From Lunatibacter salilacus (lineage in GTDB: Bacteria > Bacteroidota > Bacteroidia > Cytophagales > Cyclobacteriaceae): 64,000 bases of DNA. Every line of letters starts with the position of its first letter. Position 1 is the first letter of the stretch. The stretch lies in contig NZ_VOLC01000003.1 of assembly GCF_009797935.1 (NCBI RefSeq), forward strand, positions 391,991-455,990, written 5' to 3'. The translations under genes and the position numbers were made by a program. The notes beneath the pieces are model-generated. The model saw only the letters and a list, made by a program, of their open reading frames with translations. It had not been told where the DNA came from and searched no databases. Shown here piece after piece: positions 36,654-44,599 of this stretch.

Positions 36654-37109
36654 ATGAAACGGAAAGATAAGATGATCTCAGCGAAATTAGACAAAGCTGA
36701 GGGTACTTCGTTTTTTGCCGAAACATTTAAAATGATTGGCAATATATCGGCGGAAAACGACATCCGTATAGAGGGAGTTATCCAGGGAAATGTGTCAACA
36801 TCGAAAAAAATCGTTGTCGGTAAGACAGGCCAAATTTTCGGGGATGTAAAGGCCAGTCACTTACATGTTTTGGGGAAAATTATCGGAGAAATCTATATAT
36901 CAGATTTAGTTAAAATCGGTTCCTCCGCTGTCGTGGAGGGTGGCATTATATCTCGAAACATTCAAATAGAACTTGGGGCCATCGTAGAGGCTACGTTAAA
37001 AAAACTGGTAGCAACCACTACAGAAGATCAATTGAGTGAATTGAAAAATTATGCTGAAATAGAAAAAAGAAGAGGTTTGACCCTGGAGTTAGGATCAAAC
37101 CTCCTTTGA
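36654..37109 (+). CDS. Bactofilin (polymer-forming cytoskeletal protein)
   Basis: 151 residues. After a short N-terminal tail (FFAETFKMIGNISAEND), the central part is a right-handed beta-helix with the repeated IxGxVxxxxxVxVGxxGxIxGDV rhythm: IEGVIQGNVSTSKKIVVGKT, then GQIFGDVKASHLHVLGKI and further turns, about 30-120. A charged tail closes it. Bactofilins polymerise without nucleotide into membrane-associated filaments that place cell-wall enzymes. Here no peptidase (LmdC/M23) gene is next to it; a degenerate peroxiredoxin follows convergently. A strong hairpin lies in its last codons. Call firm; cell role open. Confidence 0.92.
   Translation: MKRKDKMISAKLDKAEGTSFFAETFKMIGNISAENDIRIEGVIQGNVSTSKKIVVGKTGQIFGDVKASHLHVLGKIIGEIYISDLVKIGSSAVVEGGIISRNIQIELGAIVEATLKKLVATTTEDQLSELKNYAEIEKRRGLTLELGSNLL
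37072..37103 (-). terminator. Terminator hairpin embedded in the 3' end of the bactofilin gene
   Basis: GAGGTTTGA (37072-37080) pairs with TCAAACCTC (37095-37103), 9 bp perfect. On the minus strand it is followed by TTCTTTTTTC, a good T-run, so it should stop transcripts of the convergent gene ending at 37140. On the plus strand only CTTTG follows, so it is weaker there. Confidence 0.6.
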
Positions 37110-37139
37110 TATTTGTTAACGGTTTCTGCATCAAAAAAA

Positions 37140-37676
37140 TCAGCTTTTGAAGGAGGCCTTGTGAAGTGCTTGTTCGTTTAGGATGATTTTCCCCAAGTTT
37201 GCCAATACCGCTTTCATGTTTCTTTCGCCTGGATTGATTCCATTTATAATTATTCGGGCTACTCCCAAACCATCCACCAAATAAATGGGATCCTTAATTT
37301 CTTTTTTTGTACGTTTTATTTCATCATAAAGCATGGTATCAAATGTGTTGTCAGCTTGGTAAAAGACAGGAAACACATTTTCATCGCACAAATAGGAATT
37401 GATCCAGTTCGTACAAGCTAAGTGCTCTTCGAAGGAGCGGCTACTGAAACCTACGAGCTGGCAATTGAGTTCTCTCAAGTTCACCAAAGCATCGATTAAT
37501 TCGACCTTTTCTGTTCGGTTGCCGGGGATCATGTCATATGGGTTGCTGTAGATCAACATCCATTTATTTTTGTACAACCTATTCAAATAGGTGTTTCCAA
37601 AATGGGTTTTCACGACTACATTCGGGAATGTTTTATTTACCCATACCAAGTTGTTTTGACCATCAGAATTTCTCAT
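37140..37676 (-). CDS. Peroxiredoxin-fold protein lacking the peroxidatic cysteine
   Basis: 178 residues. The order of segments follows Prx6/AhpC proteins: KNKWMLIYSNPYDMIPGNRT corresponds to the strand and loop usually read as VLFSHPADFTPVCTTE, LRELNCQLVGFSSRSFEEH to KLIGLSVDSxxxH, and GVARIIINGINPGERNMKAV to GIIRAxxxYPxxxGRN. The peroxidatic Cys is Asn53 here and the preceding Thr is Ile50, so peroxidase chemistry is not expected. It may be a binding or scaffold protein. The first residues may be variable; the ATG at 37676 fits. It is convergent with bactofilin and divergent from the small membrane protein gene. Confidence 0.7.
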   Translation of the reverse strand: MRNSDGQNNLVWVNKTFPNVVVKTHFGNTYLNRLYKNKWMLIYSNPYDMIPGNRTEKVELIDALVNLRELNCQLVGFSSRSFEEHLACTNWINSYLCDENVFPVFYQADNTFDTMLYDEIKRTKKEIKDPIYLVDGLGVARIIINGINPGERNMKAVLANLGKIILNEQALHKASFKS

Positions 37677-37984
37677 TTTTCATCAGAATTTTGCTGTTAA
37701 TTTATATATACCTGCTATCTTAGTGAAAGATAATAAATAAATAGTAAAAAAGGTTATGTGAAAAACTATTTTTTAGTCAAAACTGACAAAAATCAGTTAT
37801 TTTTAATTTTGACAATCGTATGTGGATTAAATTTAACTCATTAAATATGAAAAGTGATTTAGTTAAGATGCAAATCGAATTTCCCGTGTGGGTTGTTCAG
37901 TTGATCACTTGGGATTCTAATGGGGTTTTTTAGCGGTTATGGATAATTTTTTTTAACTTACGACCCAATTATCACCAATTATCT
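37677..37984. other. Divergent promoter gap
   Basis: 308 AT-rich bases. Plus strand: TTTG (37808-37811), 16 bases, TAAATTTA (37828-37835), a near match to the Bacteroidota promoter with the same spacing as the bactofilin one. A small hairpin (AACTGA/TCAGTT, 37781-37798) precedes it. No gene. Confidence 0.4.
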
Positions 37985-38518
37985 ATGGATTCAGGTACCG
38001 TATTTTATATAATCGCAGTCATCATCTATTTCCTCTACACGGCCTTTCAACAAAGAAAGGCTAAAAATAAAGAGGCGGATGGGGATTCCCTTCCAGATTC
38101 TCCTCCTCAGGAGGCCCCACCCAAAGGATCATTTGACGACATACTGAGGGAAATCCGACGGCAACAGGAAGAGCGAGAACGGGATATTGTAATTGCAGGA
38201 GAAAAGTCCAGGCCTGCATCGAAAGAGGATGCTGAGTTGGAACCTGTGTATATAGAGGAGGAGATAGACGAACCTTCTTACCCTTCCAAGAAACCAGAAT
38301 CAACCTATAAGGACCCATACCGAAGTTTATCTGAGTCAAGACCTCTTGTGAAGCTGGATGATCAGGTGGATATACACGAAGATGTAAAAATACTTGGGAA
38401 AGTGGAATCCTCCTTCGAAAGCCAGACGACCAACCCCTATGCAACGCTACTCAAGAATCCCCAAACCTTGGTAGATGCCATTGTCGTGTCAGCTATTCTC
38501 GAACGAAAGCATTTTTAG
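37985..38518 (+). CDS. Small single-pass membrane protein with charged cytoplasmic tail, function unknown
   Basis: 177 residues. One hydrophobic helix at the N terminus (TVFYIIAVIIYFLYTAF), then a highly charged, Pro-, Glu- and Lys-rich region to about residue 125 (SFDDILREIRRQQEERE is likely helical), and a short C-terminal part (NPYATLLKNPQTLVDAIVVS) that looks ordered and conserved. The type is common in Cytophagales but I know no name or function for it. It ends 40 bases before the Nramp-like gene on the same strand and may be co-transcribed with it. Confidence 0.75.
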   Translation: MDSGTVFYIIAVIIYFLYTAFQQRKAKNKEADGDSLPDSPPQEAPPKGSFDDILREIRRQQEERERDIVIAGEKSRPASKEDAELEPVYIEEEIDEPSYPSKKPESTYKDPYRSLSESRPLVKLDDQVDIHEDVKILGKVESSFESQTTNPYATLLKNPQTLVDAIVVSAILERKHF

Positions 38519-38558
38519 TTGCCAGTTTATCCTGGCTTAACCTTCAATATATTAGTAA

Positions 38559-39773
38559 ATGGAAATAACATCCGGCGTAAAACGATCCTGGTGGCGTTCT
38601 CTTGGTCCTGGTTTGATTACAGCCGCCCTGGTATTTGGGCCGGGAAGCCTTACAGTCATGTCAAAACTAGGTGCTATCCATGGCTATGATCTCCTTTGGG
38701 TTCTTGTTATCACAACAATTCTCATGATGGCTTTTACGGCCATGAGTGCCCGTATTGGATTAGTCTCTTCCATTTCTCTTTTGCAACTTTTCAGGAACAA
38801 ATGGGGAAAGGGAGTGGCAATCTTTACCGGCCTAGCCATTTTCTTTGTTACGGCATCCTTTCAAGCAGGAAATACGATAGGAGCAGGGATCGCATTTGCC
38901 GAATCCTTTCAAACCAGTGCGGCTCCATGGATTGTCTTCATCTCTCTTCTTGCTATAGGGTTGCTTTTCTTCAAGTCCTTCTATCGGATTCTGGAAAAAG
39001 TCATGATGCTCATGGTGGCCTTAATGTTAATTTCTTTCATTTTTACCGTAATTTTGGCCAAACCTAACTTGATTAACCTTGCGCAGGGCCTTATCCCTAC
39101 TATACCAAAGGGTTCCTTACTTCTGGTAATAGCAATGGTAGCTTCCAGTTTCTCCATGGCAGGAGCGTTTTATCAAGCTTATCTGGTACAGGAGAAGGGG
39201 TGGAAACTTTCTGAAATGAAGTTGGCTACCAACGAAGGTCTTTCAGGGATCTTAGTGTTAGGCATGATTTCTGGAATGATTCTGATAAGTGCGGCGTCCA
39301 TTTTACACCCGCAGGGAATCCAAGTAACAGCAGCTGGAGATATGGGAAAATCCCTTGAACCGCTCTATGGGAATTTTGCCACAGCGATCTTCATGCTTGG
39401 CTTATTTGGCGCATCTTTCTCGTCCTTAGTTGGCAATGCTACAATTGGGGGAACACTGTTTGCCGATGCCATTTCTCTTGGACGTAACTTAAATAGCTTT
39501 CCCGTAAAAGCTCTTATTACTACTGTTATTCTAATCGGGACCAGTGTAGCTTTGATCTTTGGTAAATTGCCGCTTGAATTGATAATTTTCGCACAGGGAA
39601 TAACAATTTTTGCTGTTCCATTTATAGGTTTTGGTATACTGCTTATCGCCAATGATTCCCGGATCATGGGTGAGTATACCAACAAAAAGCGCCACAATAT
39701 ACCGGGAGTAATTGGCCTACTTGTACTCTTAGCGCTTGCCGGTACCAATTTTTATTCGCTATTTCTTTCCTGA
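38559..39773 (+). CDS. Nramp-family transporter homologue with altered metal-site residues
   Basis: 404 residues, about eleven membrane helices. The opening WWRSLGPGLITAALVFGPGS, GYDLLWVLVITTILMM and later helices follow Nramp (SLC11) order. Canonical Nramp TM1 has DPGN; here the aligned positions are G27-P-G-S30. TM6 normally has MPH; here it is M200-A-G, keeping only the Met. It thus lacks the Asp and Asn that bind Mn/Fe, so the transported ion may differ or transport may work another way. Divergent Nramp clades with altered sites (for example Mg and Al carriers) are known, so this is a member of some such clade. Follows the small membrane protein gene; converges on the sulfur cluster. Confidence 0.85.
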   Translation: MEITSGVKRSWWRSLGPGLITAALVFGPGSLTVMSKLGAIHGYDLLWVLVITTILMMAFTAMSARIGLVSSISLLQLFRNKWGKGVAIFTGLAIFFVTASFQAGNTIGAGIAFAESFQTSAAPWIVFISLLAIGLLFFKSFYRILEKVMMLMVALMLISFIFTVILAKPNLINLAQGLIPTIPKGSLLLVIAMVASSFSMAGAFYQAYLVQEKGWKLSEMKLATNEGLSGILVLGMISGMILISAASILHPQGIQVTAAGDMGKSLEPLYGNFATAIFMLGLFGASFSSLVGNATIGGTLFADAISLGRNLNSFPVKALITTVILIGTSVALIFGKLPLELIIFAQGITIFAVPFIGFGILLIANDSRIMGEYTNKKRHNIPGVIGLLVLLALAGTNFYSLFLS

Positions 39774-39835
39774 TTACTTGAGGTATAAAAAAGATCATAT
39801 TCTAAGGTACTAAGAAAAGTCAATCAAAAAAAAGA

Positions 39836-39872
39836 GTCGGTAGTCCAGTTTTTTGAATACTGGACTACCGAC
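39836..39872 (-). terminator. Terminator of the sulfur cluster
   Basis: A 14-bp perfect stem (39836-39849 with 39859-39872; arm core GTCGGTAGTCCAG) with a short loop. On the minus strand it is followed by CTCTTTTTTTT, ending the YeeE/YedE operon. On the plus strand no T-run follows. Confidence 0.9.
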
Positions 39873-39894
39873 AGATTGTTTATGTGACTTTTAT

Positions 39895-40392
39895 TTAGTT
39901 GGGAAGTTTGTCCGAATATTTCCCATATACCCAAGTGCCTGCAATGGCACTCAATAACGTGACCAGAACTACCGTAAACCCACTTCCTATCTGGGCAAAC
40001 AGTGGTCCGGGACAGGCGCCTGTGATGGCCCAACCGAGACCAAAGATAAACCCTCCTATGATCTGGCCTTTACGGAATTCTTTATTTCCGATTTTTACCT
40101 TTTCGCCGGAAATGGTTTTGATGTCAAACCTTTTGATTAATTGGATAGAAATGAGGCCTACTAATATGGCAGACCCTATCACTCCGTACATAAAGAATGA
40201 CTGTAGCCGGAACATTTCCTGAATTCTGAACCAGGAGATAATTTCGGCCTTGACAAATACTATCCCAAATAAAACCCCAACGATGAGGTACTTTAGCAAG
40301 CTGTCTTTCTTTTCGCCCACTTGCATATTGGGTGCCTCGCACTCCGCAGGTGTAAGGGGGATATTTTTATCTGATAATTTATTAGTGTTCAT
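39895..40392 (-). CDS. YeeE/YedE-family sulfur transporter (half-size, second copy)
   Basis: 165 residues, four to five membrane helices. Signature GFIFGLGWAITGACPGP with the conserved Cys, then IGSGFTVVLVTLLSAIAGTW, matches the shorter DUF6691 half of YeeE/YedE (TsuA-like) channels, in which cysteines pass thiosulfate or sulfide-derived species along. The N terminus is a short hydrophilic tail. It starts 27 bases after the stop of the companion half, as the two-piece form is usually arranged. End of the operon; terminator 23 bases downstream. Confidence 0.88.
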   Translation of the reverse strand: MNTNKLSDKNIPLTPAECEAPNMQVGEKKDSLLKYLIVGVLFGIVFVKAEIISWFRIQEMFRLQSFFMYGVIGSAILVGLISIQLIKRFDIKTISGEKVKIGNKEFRKGQIIGGFIFGLGWAITGACPGPLFAQIGSGFTVVLVTLLSAIAGTWVYGKYSDKLPN

Positions 40393-40419
40393 AGTTTTTT
40401 GTTTCTTAATTTTATGTGA

Positions 40420-41001
40420 TTACAACCCTACAAATTTCATAATATGCGGAAGCAAGAGATGTGTCATTGCAAATCCCCCCAACATGAAAGCTATCGTAGC
40501 AATTAAGGATGGGAGCTGTAGATTACTCAGACCCATGATGGCGTGGCCTGATGTACATCCGCCGGCATAGCGGGTGCCAAAACCTACCAGAAACCCTCCT
40601 ATCACAAAGAAAAAGAGCCCCTTTAAGGTAAATAGGTTTGACCAATTGAAAATCTCCGAAGGCATTAGGGCACTAAAGTCAGTAAGCCCCAACGCCGACA
40701 AATCGGCCTGAGTGCTTTCAGAGATGACAATTGCATCGGGATTAGACAGGAGAAATCCCGCAATTACGCCTCCCAGCAATACCCCCAATACAAATACTAT
40801 ATTCCACATCTCCTTTTTCCAATCGTAGGTAAAAAAGGGGATACTGGCAGGAATACAAGCAGCACAGGCATGCCTGAGCGAGGAGGATATTCCAAATGAT
40901 TTGTTTCCCAAAATTAATAAGGCCGGGACAGTAAGCCCGATTAAAGGTCCCGCCACATACCACGGCCAAGGTTGACTAATCCATTCTATTATTTGTTCCA
41001 T
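40420..41001 (-). CDS. YeeE/YedE-family sulfur transporter (half-size, first copy)
   Basis: 193 residues, about five membrane helices. Contains RYAGGCTSGHAIMGLSNLQL, the Cys-containing pore motif of YeeE/YedE proteins. Together with the 165-residue gene next to it, it would make a full-length-type transporter. Context with rhodanese and persulfide-dioxygenase-like genes suggests handling of thiosulfate, persulfide or sulfide. Starts 22 bases after the porin stop. Confidence 0.9.
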   Translation of the reverse strand: MEQIIEWISQPWPWYVAGPLIGLTVPALLILGNKSFGISSSLRHACAACIPASIPFFTYDWKKEMWNIVFVLGVLLGGVIAGFLLSNPDAIVISESTQADLSALGLTDFSALMPSEIFNWSNLFTLKGLFFFVIGGFLVGFGTRYAGGCTSGHAIMGLSNLQLPSLIATIAFMLGGFAMTHLLLPHIMKFVGL

Positions 41002-41023
41002 TTGTTGTTTATTTGTTTTTTAA

Positions 41024-42436
41024 TTAAAATTTATAATCCACTACTATATTTAAATTCCATAAGTCCACCCGATTGATTCGGTATTTGTCGGGGACTTCAT
41101 TATTCTTTCCTGTCTTATTTATAAGCAGGAACTTTAATTTCATGCCATCCAAATATCCATGAAAACTGTAGTCCAATGCTCCGGCGAAATGATAATAGGA
41201 GGGTACCCCGTATTTATTTAAAGAAAACAGGTCGATATCGGGGTTATTTACAGAGCTTGCCCCGAGCAGTCCATTAAGATTGGGGTATTTCGCGAGGCTA
41301 AACTCGTATTTTGCCGTTAACGCAGTCACCCCCCCATTTCCTTCAAAGCGTTCTCTGGAAAGACTGGCAAAGAAATTCTCCCTTCCCCATTCCCTGGGGA
41401 ATAAAAACCGTCCTTGGTCTGATATTCCGAGATAGTTTATCGAAAACGTGTTGCCTCTATGCTTAAGCCCGACTTTAGCACCAAAACCGGCAGACTTTTC
41501 TCCACGCATCATAAAGGTCAACTCGGGATCACTATTGCCCCCATGGTTGATCGCTGCTTGGTGAAATCCCTGGGCACCAAGGAGTAGGTCCATTCCCCCC
41601 AAATCCATCTGCGTATCAGCTTGAATGAAGTTTATGAGAAAAACGTTTTCAGCCAGATAGTTCCACACCTGTATTTTTGGTGAATCGTTTTTTTGGAAGA
41701 TCGCTCCCAGTACTCCTATACCCTTGCTGGAGATATTCCCCTTGTAACCGGAACTGGTCCCATATACGTTCCTTCCGAAGGGATATACACCAAATGAATT
41801 CTCTACCGAATACCAATTCACCGTACCTCTCATGGTTACATGATTATACCAGGCAGCCATCCACTTCCAGGAATCTGTCTCATAGCCCAACGTTAACCCG
41901 TTGAAAATATTCGGCCTCATCCGGTTGTCCTGTTCGTTTAGCAACGGGGTATTGATTTTTTGTCTTCCGAAAACAGCTTTAAATTTATTTAGCTGATAGG
42001 AAAGGTATAAGTCCTCCAGCCGATCCAAGTCTTTTGTGTTTTCTACGTTGTTCATGTCATAGAGAAGTACTTCATATCGGTTAATATTCCCTGTACTCGG
42101 ATCGACTTTATTCAGGTTATGCGCATAGAGTTGAAATACAAAGAAACCGCTAAAGCCAAACTGGAACCCTTTGAAAGAGGGAGAATAATAGCCAATACCC
42201 GCCCCTAGGGCATTAGTATGATAATCAGTCAACATTCCTTTATTGTGGGTTCCCATGAAAAAACTTCTAAGATGAAATTCCACCTTTCCAGTTTTTATTT
42301 TATCGCCCAAACTACCCTTGGAATCAACTACCAAACTATCACTATTAGTGGTATGTCCCTGCGTGACTCCTTTTAGCGGCAATCCAATAAAAAGGATCAC
42401 CCCAAAGAGAATACGAATTAGAAAACTATTTGACAT
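41024..42436 (-). CDS. OprD-like outer-membrane porin
   Basis: 470 residues. Signal peptide (hydrophobic IRILFGVILFIGLPL, cleavage near VTQG). The mature part alternates polar and aromatic residues in amphipathic strands (for example VEFHLRSFFMGTHNK, YLSYQLNKFKAVFGRQKI, WNLNIVVDYKF at the C terminus, ending in Phe). This is a beta-barrel, and the RSFFMGT opening and GRQKINTPLLN segment resemble the OprD porin family. In this operon it would let small sulfur anions through the outer membrane. A terminator-like hairpin and a small palindrome lie just before it, so it may have its own promoter or be attenuated. Barrel firm; OprD-type moderately so. Confidence 0.78.
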   Translation of the reverse strand: MSNSFLIRILFGVILFIGLPLKGVTQGHTTNSDSLVVDSKGSLGDKIKTGKVEFHLRSFFMGTHNKGMLTDYHTNALGAGIGYYSPSFKGFQFGFSGFFVFQLYAHNLNKVDPSTGNINRYEVLLYDMNNVENTKDLDRLEDLYLSYQLNKFKAVFGRQKINTPLLNEQDNRMRPNIFNGLTLGYETDSWKWMAAWYNHVTMRGTVNWYSVENSFGVYPFGRNVYGTSSGYKGNISSKGIGVLGAIFQKNDSPKIQVWNYLAENVFLINFIQADTQMDLGGMDLLLGAQGFHQAAINHGGNSDPELTFMMRGEKSAGFGAKVGLKHRGNTFSINYLGISDQGRFLFPREWGRENFFASLSRERFEGNGGVTALTAKYEFSLAKYPNLNGLLGASSVNNPDIDLFSLNKYGVPSYYHFAGALDYSFHGYLDGMKLKFLLINKTGKNNEVPDKYRINRVDLWNLNIVVDYKF

Positions 42437-42464
42437 AATGTCTTTTCTTGGTGACTTTTATCAC

Positions 42465-42479
42465 ATGTGGTTCGCACAT
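42465..42479. promoter_or_regulatory. Palindrome upstream of the porin gene
   Basis: ATGTG-GTTCG-CACAT, 5-bp arms and 5-base centre, 29 bases before the porin start. Looks like a site for a dimeric regulator (Crp/Fnr style) but is short, so it could be chance. Confidence 0.25.
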
Positions 42480-42483
42480 ATGA

Positions 42484-42512
42484 AAAATGGCAGGGAACCT
42501 CCCCGCCATTTT
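42484..42512 (-). terminator. Hairpin with T-run between dioxygenase/rhodanese and porin
   Basis: AAAATGGC (42484-42491) pairs with GCCATTTT (42505-42512), with an inner GGG/CCC pair. On the minus strand TTTTTC follows. It would terminate, or attenuate, transcription between the first two and the last three genes of the sulfur cluster. Confidence 0.65.
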
Positions 42513-42548
42513 AAACAAAACTACATCAACCTAACCTAAACCTAATTT

Positions 42549-43970
42549 CTAGAGTAAAGTACTCGGGCAAACATAATCGCTGACTTGTACTTTCCCTGTC
42601 GCCTTAATGGCGTCAAATCCACCTGATATATCCACAAGGTTATCATATCCCCTAGCTTTCAGCACGGAGTTAAATATCATCGACCGGTATCCTCCGGCAC
42701 AGTGTACATAATAAGTTTCATCTTTGTTGATTTCTGCCATATGACTATTGATATAATCTAATGGAAGGTTTTTCACACCTAAAACATGTTCACTTTGAAA
42801 TTCACTATTTTTCCGCACATCCAAGACCGGCAGGGATGGGTTTTTGGTTAACATCTCAGCCAATTGTTCCGCAGAGATCTGGGGTATTTCATCACACTCG
42901 TTGCCTTCAGCTTTCCAAGCTTCAAAGCCACCCTTAAGAAACCCCATAGTGTGGTCGTAACCTACCCGGGCTAGCCGGGTGATTACCTCCTCTTCTTTGC
43001 CTTCCTCTGCCACAATAATGATCTCCTGCTTCACGTCCGGAATAAGCGTTCCTACCCATACCGCAAAGCTTCCGTCAATTCCAATATTTATTGAGTTGGG
43101 AATAAACCCTTTGGCAAATACTTCTGGGGCTCTGGTATCCAAAACCAATGCACCAGTTTCATTTGCAATCACCTCAAATTCCGTAGGGCTCAAGGCCTGC
43201 ATTCCCCTGTTCAATACATTGTCTATGCTATCGTATCCTTGGATATTCATCATCACATTCTGAGGGAAGTAGGCAGGTGGTGGGGTTAAACCAGTTGTCA
43301 CTTCTTTAATAAACTGCTCCTTAGTCATTTCCTGGAGCGCATAGTTAGTTTTTTTCTGGTTTCCGAGTGTATCGGAAGTTTCTTTGCTCATGTTTTTGCC
43401 ACAGGCACTACCTGCGCCATGTGCGGGATACACGATCAAGTCATCCGACATGGGTATTATTTTATTATGCAGTGAGTCATAGAGGTGGCCTGCTAGCATA
43501 TCCTGAGTTAATTCAGCAATTACTTTTTGGGCCAGATCAGGTCTTCCCACATCCCCAATGAACAAGGTGTCTCCTGTGAAAATAGCTTCTTCCTTCCCAT
43601 CCTCATTGATTAGTAAATACACTGAACTTTCCATGGTATGTCCAGGTGTGTGGATAAGCTTAATCTTGGCATCCCCTAACTCAAAAACCTCTCCGTCCTG
43701 TGCGACTTTAGCTTCAAATCCCATTTTCATGGAGGTAGGTCCAAATACGATAGTCGCACCTGTTTTTTCTGCCAGATCTTGGTGGCCCGACACAAAATCC
43801 GCATGAAAATGTGTTTCAAATATATATTTGATTGTGGCGCCGTTTGCTTTGGCTTTCTCTATATATGGCTGAACCTCACGCAATGGATCAATAATCGCAG
43901 CCACACCCGCGGATTCAATATAATAGGCTCCTTGCGCCAAACATCCGGTATAAATTTGTTCTATTATCAT
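42549..43970 (-). CDS. Persulfide-dioxygenase-like MBL protein fused to two rhodanese domains
   Basis: 473 residues. The metallo-beta-lactamase domain (1-230) has THFHAD (54-58 region), HTPGHT, the GDTLFIGDVGRPDL segment and YPAHGAGSACG, the ETHE1/persulfide-dioxygenase pattern with one iron. Two rhodanese domains follow. The first (about 276-357) has lost its active Cys: where CxxxxR should be it reads VAEEGKEEEV. The second (about 365-465) keeps Cys424 in YYVHCAGGYRS. The family oxidises glutathione or other low-molecular persulfides and links to rhodanese sulfur transfer. It stands 68 bases downstream of the single-domain rhodanese. Confidence 0.9.
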   Translation of the reverse strand: MIIEQIYTGCLAQGAYYIESAGVAAIIDPLREVQPYIEKAKANGATIKYIFETHFHADFVSGHQDLAEKTGATIVFGPTSMKMGFEAKVAQDGEVFELGDAKIKLIHTPGHTMESSVYLLINEDGKEEAIFTGDTLFIGDVGRPDLAQKVIAELTQDMLAGHLYDSLHNKIIPMSDDLIVYPAHGAGSACGKNMSKETSDTLGNQKKTNYALQEMTKEQFIKEVTTGLTPPPAYFPQNVMMNIQGYDSIDNVLNRGMQALSPTEFEVIANETGALVLDTRAPEVFAKGFIPNSINIGIDGSFAVWVGTLIPDVKQEIIIVAEEGKEEEVITRLARVGYDHTMGFLKGGFEAWKAEGNECDEIPQISAEQLAEMLTKNPSLPVLDVRKNSEFQSEHVLGVKNLPLDYINSHMAEINKDETYYVHCAGGYRSMIFNSVLKARGYDNLVDISGGFDAIKATGKVQVSDYVCPSTLL

Positions 43971-44038
43971 GTGTAGAGGGGGTTATATTGTGTTATTGAA
44001 TAAATAGTAGTTGTCGTATTTCTATTATTCTGGTAAAA

Positions 44039-44365
44039 CTAATAGGGCCAACTTGCGATCCCTCCATCCAGATTATAAAGACGGCTGAAGCCCATACTGG
44101 CCATAATGTCGCATGCCTGGCCACTGCGGTTTCCACTGCGGCAATATAAATAATAGGCCTTATCTTTGGGTAAGTTTTTGACTTGCTTCTCAAAAGAAGG
44201 AGAGGTAAGATCTAGATTCCGAGCTCCTTTTATCTTTTTTCCGGAAAACTCTCCGGCTGTGCGAACATCAATAAGCACTGCATCGGGAGCTCTCATACCT
44301 GTTTCAAATTCTGCGGAAGATAAATCCTGGTATTTTTTCTCTTTGGTTCTAAAGAAGTTAAACAT
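44039..44365 (-). CDS. Single-domain rhodanese
   Basis: 108 residues from the ATG at 44365 (MFNFFRTKEKK); an upstream in-frame start at 44416 would add a stretch without family similarity. VLIDVRTAGEFSGKKIKGA and YYLYCRSGNRSGQ (catalytic Cys followed by the Arg-containing loop) are typical rhodanese features. It is the first gene of the sulfur cluster. The short polar N terminus has no signal, so it is cytoplasmic. Promoter not identified with confidence. Confidence 0.92.
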   Translation of the reverse strand: MFNFFRTKEKKYQDLSSAEFETGMRAPDAVLIDVRTAGEFSGKKIKGARNLDLTSPSFEKQVKNLPKDKAYYLYCRSGNRSGQACDIMASMGFSRLYNLDGGIASWPY

Positions 44366-44599
44366 AGCTGTTCTGATTTTATTACAACACAAAACTACTG
44401 CCTTTACCTCTAACAAAAAGTAATTTAAGTCACATAGGAGACGTAAATGAATTAGTTTTGGCTTAATATATCAGTTTTGAATAAATACAGACCTAGAATA
44501 AAGGAAAGCCCGATATTAATATTTGGCGAAAGATTGTTGCCAAACATAAAATGTTTGAAGAGTTCTATATAAACCATTCACTTCAAGGCACCGATTTCG

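Noticed and set aside
37781..37804. Small terminator-like hairpin (AACTGA/TCAGTT, then ATTTTT)
   Set aside because: Only 6 bp with A-T-rich closing, and no plus-strand gene ends nearby; it lies in a divergent promoter gap.
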